Shown: positions 62,337 through 64,000 of the stretch, piece by piece
Layout of the letters: each line of letters begins with the position of its first letter
Position numbering within the stretch: the first letter of the stretch is position 1
Source of the DNA: Prolixibacteraceae bacterium
GTDB lineage: Bacteria > Bacteroidota > Bacteroidia > Bacteroidales > Prolixibacteraceae
Assembly (NCBI GenBank): GCA_003506435.1
Contig: DOAQ01000015.1
Coordinates: forward strand, 62,001-126,000
Direction: 5' to 3'
DNA: 64,000 nucleotides
Program-made: the position numbers and the translations under genes
The notes under the pieces: generated by a model
Told to the model about the DNA's origin: nothing
Database searches by the model: none
What the model saw: the letters and a program-made list of their open reading frames with translations, nothing else

Positions 62337-64000
62337 CTAACGGATCAGTAATACCTGTCCTTTCGGATTGTGTTCATATCCCTGAATATCAAAGAAATTT
62401 GCAATCCACACATAGGTGCCCATTGGAGCAGGCTTCCCGTTTTTCATGGTTCCGTTCCATTCTTCTTCAGGATTGTACGATTCAAAAACCAATTGTCCCC
62501 AGCGGTCGTAAATCAGGAACTTAAATTTATCGGCTCCGGCGCCCAATCCGACAGGCATAAACGTCCGGTTCTCTTCAATGTCGCTGTCAGGCCGGAAAGC
62601 ATTGGGTGTAAACACATCAAAGGGAATTATTTTAACCTGAAAAACGGAACTGTCTTTGCATGAATATTCGGTTTCGGCCACCAATAGAACATCGTATTCC
62701 CCAATTTTCTGATACGTATGCTGAGGGTTGTCTTCCGTAGTTGTGTTTCCGTCAGCGAAATCCCACAAATATGAAATGGCCCGCTCCGACAGGTTGGTAA
62801 ATGTGATGGTTGGATGCTCGTCAGTGGCCACCGGATAGTCGGGATTGAACGCTGAAACAGGTTTTGGATGGACCCAAAACCAATCGGTTTTCACAAGCGT
62901 ATCGGAGCATCCCGTTTCGGTTGATTGTACTGCTGTCCCAATGGTAAACTTCCCGGAATCGGGATACATGAAAAAATCATCTGTCCCTGCCGGGAATACC
63001 ATCCCATCCTTCAACCATGTAAAATTCAGAAAATCATCTTTTGCAACCGGATTGATTTCCAACCGAAATGGTTGACACCCCTGCAGAGTGTCTGTCGCAA
63101 AATCGAAATGGGGCCTTCGTTTTACCAGCTTATTTTGTGGCGGGCTGAAACAACCATATTCATCTACCTTCAGAGTGATCAGCCCCGTTGGTTCGTCAAT
63201 CACTAGTTGTTTTTTGGACTCTGTCCCCACCGGCCCCAACTCGTGGCATCGTTCAAATGTCCAATAACAAAGTGTCGAATCGATGGCATGCGCGTATTCA
63301 ATTTCGATGGTGTCTCCATAACAAATTGACGGATCGGCAGAGAAATCGGCAACCGGAGTTGGGAAAACCTTTACCATATCAGCAGCCTGAAAACCGCTCT
63401 GGCAGCCGGTAATGGTGTTGGTGATGGTTAAAGCAACATCATAAAAAGCCGTGTCAGCATAAAAATGTGCAGGACTAGCTTCGTGGCTTGATGTACCGTC
63501 GCCAAATTCCCAGAAAAAATCAACTGCATCGTCGACTAAAAGGCGACTGTAAAAATTAACCGTGAGTGAATCACATCCGCGTAATTTCGTTGCATTCATT
63601 TCGAAAACTGGTTTGGCTCCCACCGGTAAACGGGTAGTATCGCTCCAACACCCATGTTCTTCTACAAAAAGGGTCACAAACGGGTTATAATTATAGGCTC
63701 CCACAGAAACCGAAAAATCATTCACTGCAATCGTGTCGGTTACTTTACACCCTCCGAAATCCCACGAATAGTCTCCTGCCGGACTTGCATTTCCGGCATA
63801 AACAACATGTCGGTTATAGCCTTTGCACTTCTCAATTCCGCTATCCACGGTAAAAACAGAAGTCGGTATTTGGTACAAACCGACGGTAAATTCATCAGAA
63901 ACCGTACAGCCGTTGATAGTTGTCAGTTCGTACCGGATATGATAATCGCCCCATTCAGTAACATTCAGTTGAGCGCTGGTATGCGTTTGTTCCGAGAATG
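62337..64000 (-). CDS. Large PKD-repeat surface protein with gliding-type (T9SS type B) C-terminal domain (5' end outside window)
   Basis: The frame is open to the window edge (~554 residues seen). Repeated PKD-like units show VDFFWEFGDGTSSHEASPAH, ISYLWDFADGNTTTEDNPQH and others with WTFERC. The last ~90 residues are the gliding motility-associated sorting domain: FTPNAFRPDSDIEENRTFMP, FLIYDRWGQLVFESYN and MGTYVWIANF. This domain directs export by the type IX system and surface attachment, with the convergent PorP/SprF (5 bp apart) as likely partner. Confidence 0.92.
   Translation of the reverse strand, partial: FSEQTHTSAQLNVTEWGDYHIRYELTTINGCTVSDEFTVGLYQIPTSVFTVDSGIEKCKGYNRHVVYAGNASPAGDYSWDFGGCKVTDTIAVNDFSVSVGAYNYNPFVTLFVEEHGCWSDTTRLPVGAKPVFEMNATKLRGCDSLTVNFYSRLLVDDAVDFFWEFGDGTSSHEASPAHFYADTAFYDVALTITNTITGCQSGFQAADMVKVFPTPVADFSADPSICYGDTIEIEYAHAIDSTLCYWTFERCHELGPVGTESKKQLVIDEPTGLITLKVDEYGCFSPPQNKLVKRRPHFDFATDTLQGCQPFRLEINPVAKDDFLNFTWLKDGMVFPAGTDDFFMYPDSGKFTIGTAVQSTETGCSDTLVKTDWFWVHPKPVSAFNPDYPVATDEHPTITFTNLSERAISYLWDFADGNTTTEDNPQHTYQKIGEYDVLLVAETEYSCKDSSVFQVKIIPFDVFTPNAFRPDSDIEENRTFMPVGLGAGADKFKFLIYDRWGQLVFESYNPEEEWNGTMKNGKPAPMGTYVWIANFFDIQGYEHNPKGQVLLIR

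Noticed and set aside
1..64000. tRNA, rRNA, riboswitch or prophage genes
   Set aside because: I saw no cloverleaf, rRNA-like or known riboswitch pattern and no phage structural genes. A tool search could still find a small RNA I missed.

Overview
The window is chromosomal DNA from a glycan-degrading member of the Bacteroidota. The evidence is three SusC/SusD-type polysaccharide utilization loci (PULs) driven by ECF sigma/FecR anti-sigma pairs, many lipoproteins, matches to the Bacteroidetes -7 promoter box TAnnTTTG, and type IX secretion hallmarks (PorP/SprF and a gliding-type C-terminal domain). A marine or soil Marinilabiliales/Prolixibacteraceae-like organism is my inference; the sequence does not prove it.

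Layout. (1) 1-5512, minus strand: the 5' end of PUL1, with ECF sigma, FecR and a SusC that runs off the left edge. (2) 5513-7202: a solitary HU-like/DUF4469 gene between repeat-rich intergenic stretches. (3) 7203-28701, minus strand: PUL2, read right to left as ECF sigma, FecR, SusC, SusD-like_2, PKD lipoprotein, DUF4861, an unknown toroid-like protein, a GH88/GH105 unsaturated uronyl hydrolase, ThuA, a TIM-barrel isomerase, a Gfo/Idh oxidoreductase, a CBM6-like fragment, a DUF5703 hydrolase-like protein, an IS4-type transposase remnant, a beta-helix enzyme fused to a PDZ domain, and a heparinase-like remnant with a nonsense codon. The content suggests a uronic-acid polysaccharide, with a possible oxidation/elimination side route (ThuA, Gfo/Idh and TIM barrel). 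(4) 28823-29092: a short repeat that also occurs at 7051, on the far side of PUL2, followed by four 42-bp tandem units. (5) 29149-42434, minus strand: PUL3, read as ECF sigma, FecR, SusC, SusD, small lipoprotein, GH43-like propeller, GH29 fucosidase, metallophosphoesterase, GH172 (DUF2961) and a GH109-type fragment. It probably acts on a fucose/arabinose-bearing glycan. (6) 42616-46037, plus strand: a cytochrome c/PQQ-type sugar dehydrogenase translationally coupled to a TonB-dependent receptor. (7) 46038-64000: mixed-strand general genes, comprising an RND/ABC adaptor, a large propeller protein, a U32 peptidase-family protein, a small secreted protein, ComB, a PatB-type C-S lyase, an outer-membrane barrel protein, a sulfatase remnant, VOC, HD, an acyl-CoA ligase, a carboxypeptidase-regulatory-like protein, PorP/SprF and a large PKD protein with the type IX sorting domain.

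The most interesting observation is that all three PULs carry the same arrangement on the strand opposite susC. A TAnnTTTG box begins at the complement of the susC start codon. It is followed by one hairpin and then by a strong hairpin with a T-tract, that is, an intrinsic terminator pointing away from susC. This predicts a 65-90 nt antisense RNA covering each susC leader, like the DonS-type cis-antisense PUL repressors known in Bacteroides. The primary sequences differ but the architecture is the same three times out of three. Other notable features are the direct repeats bracketing PUL2, a paired ~130-bp repeat inside PUL2, the 42-bp array, a ~23-bp array of small palindromes beside the DUF4469 gene, and an unusual number of eroded gene fragments.
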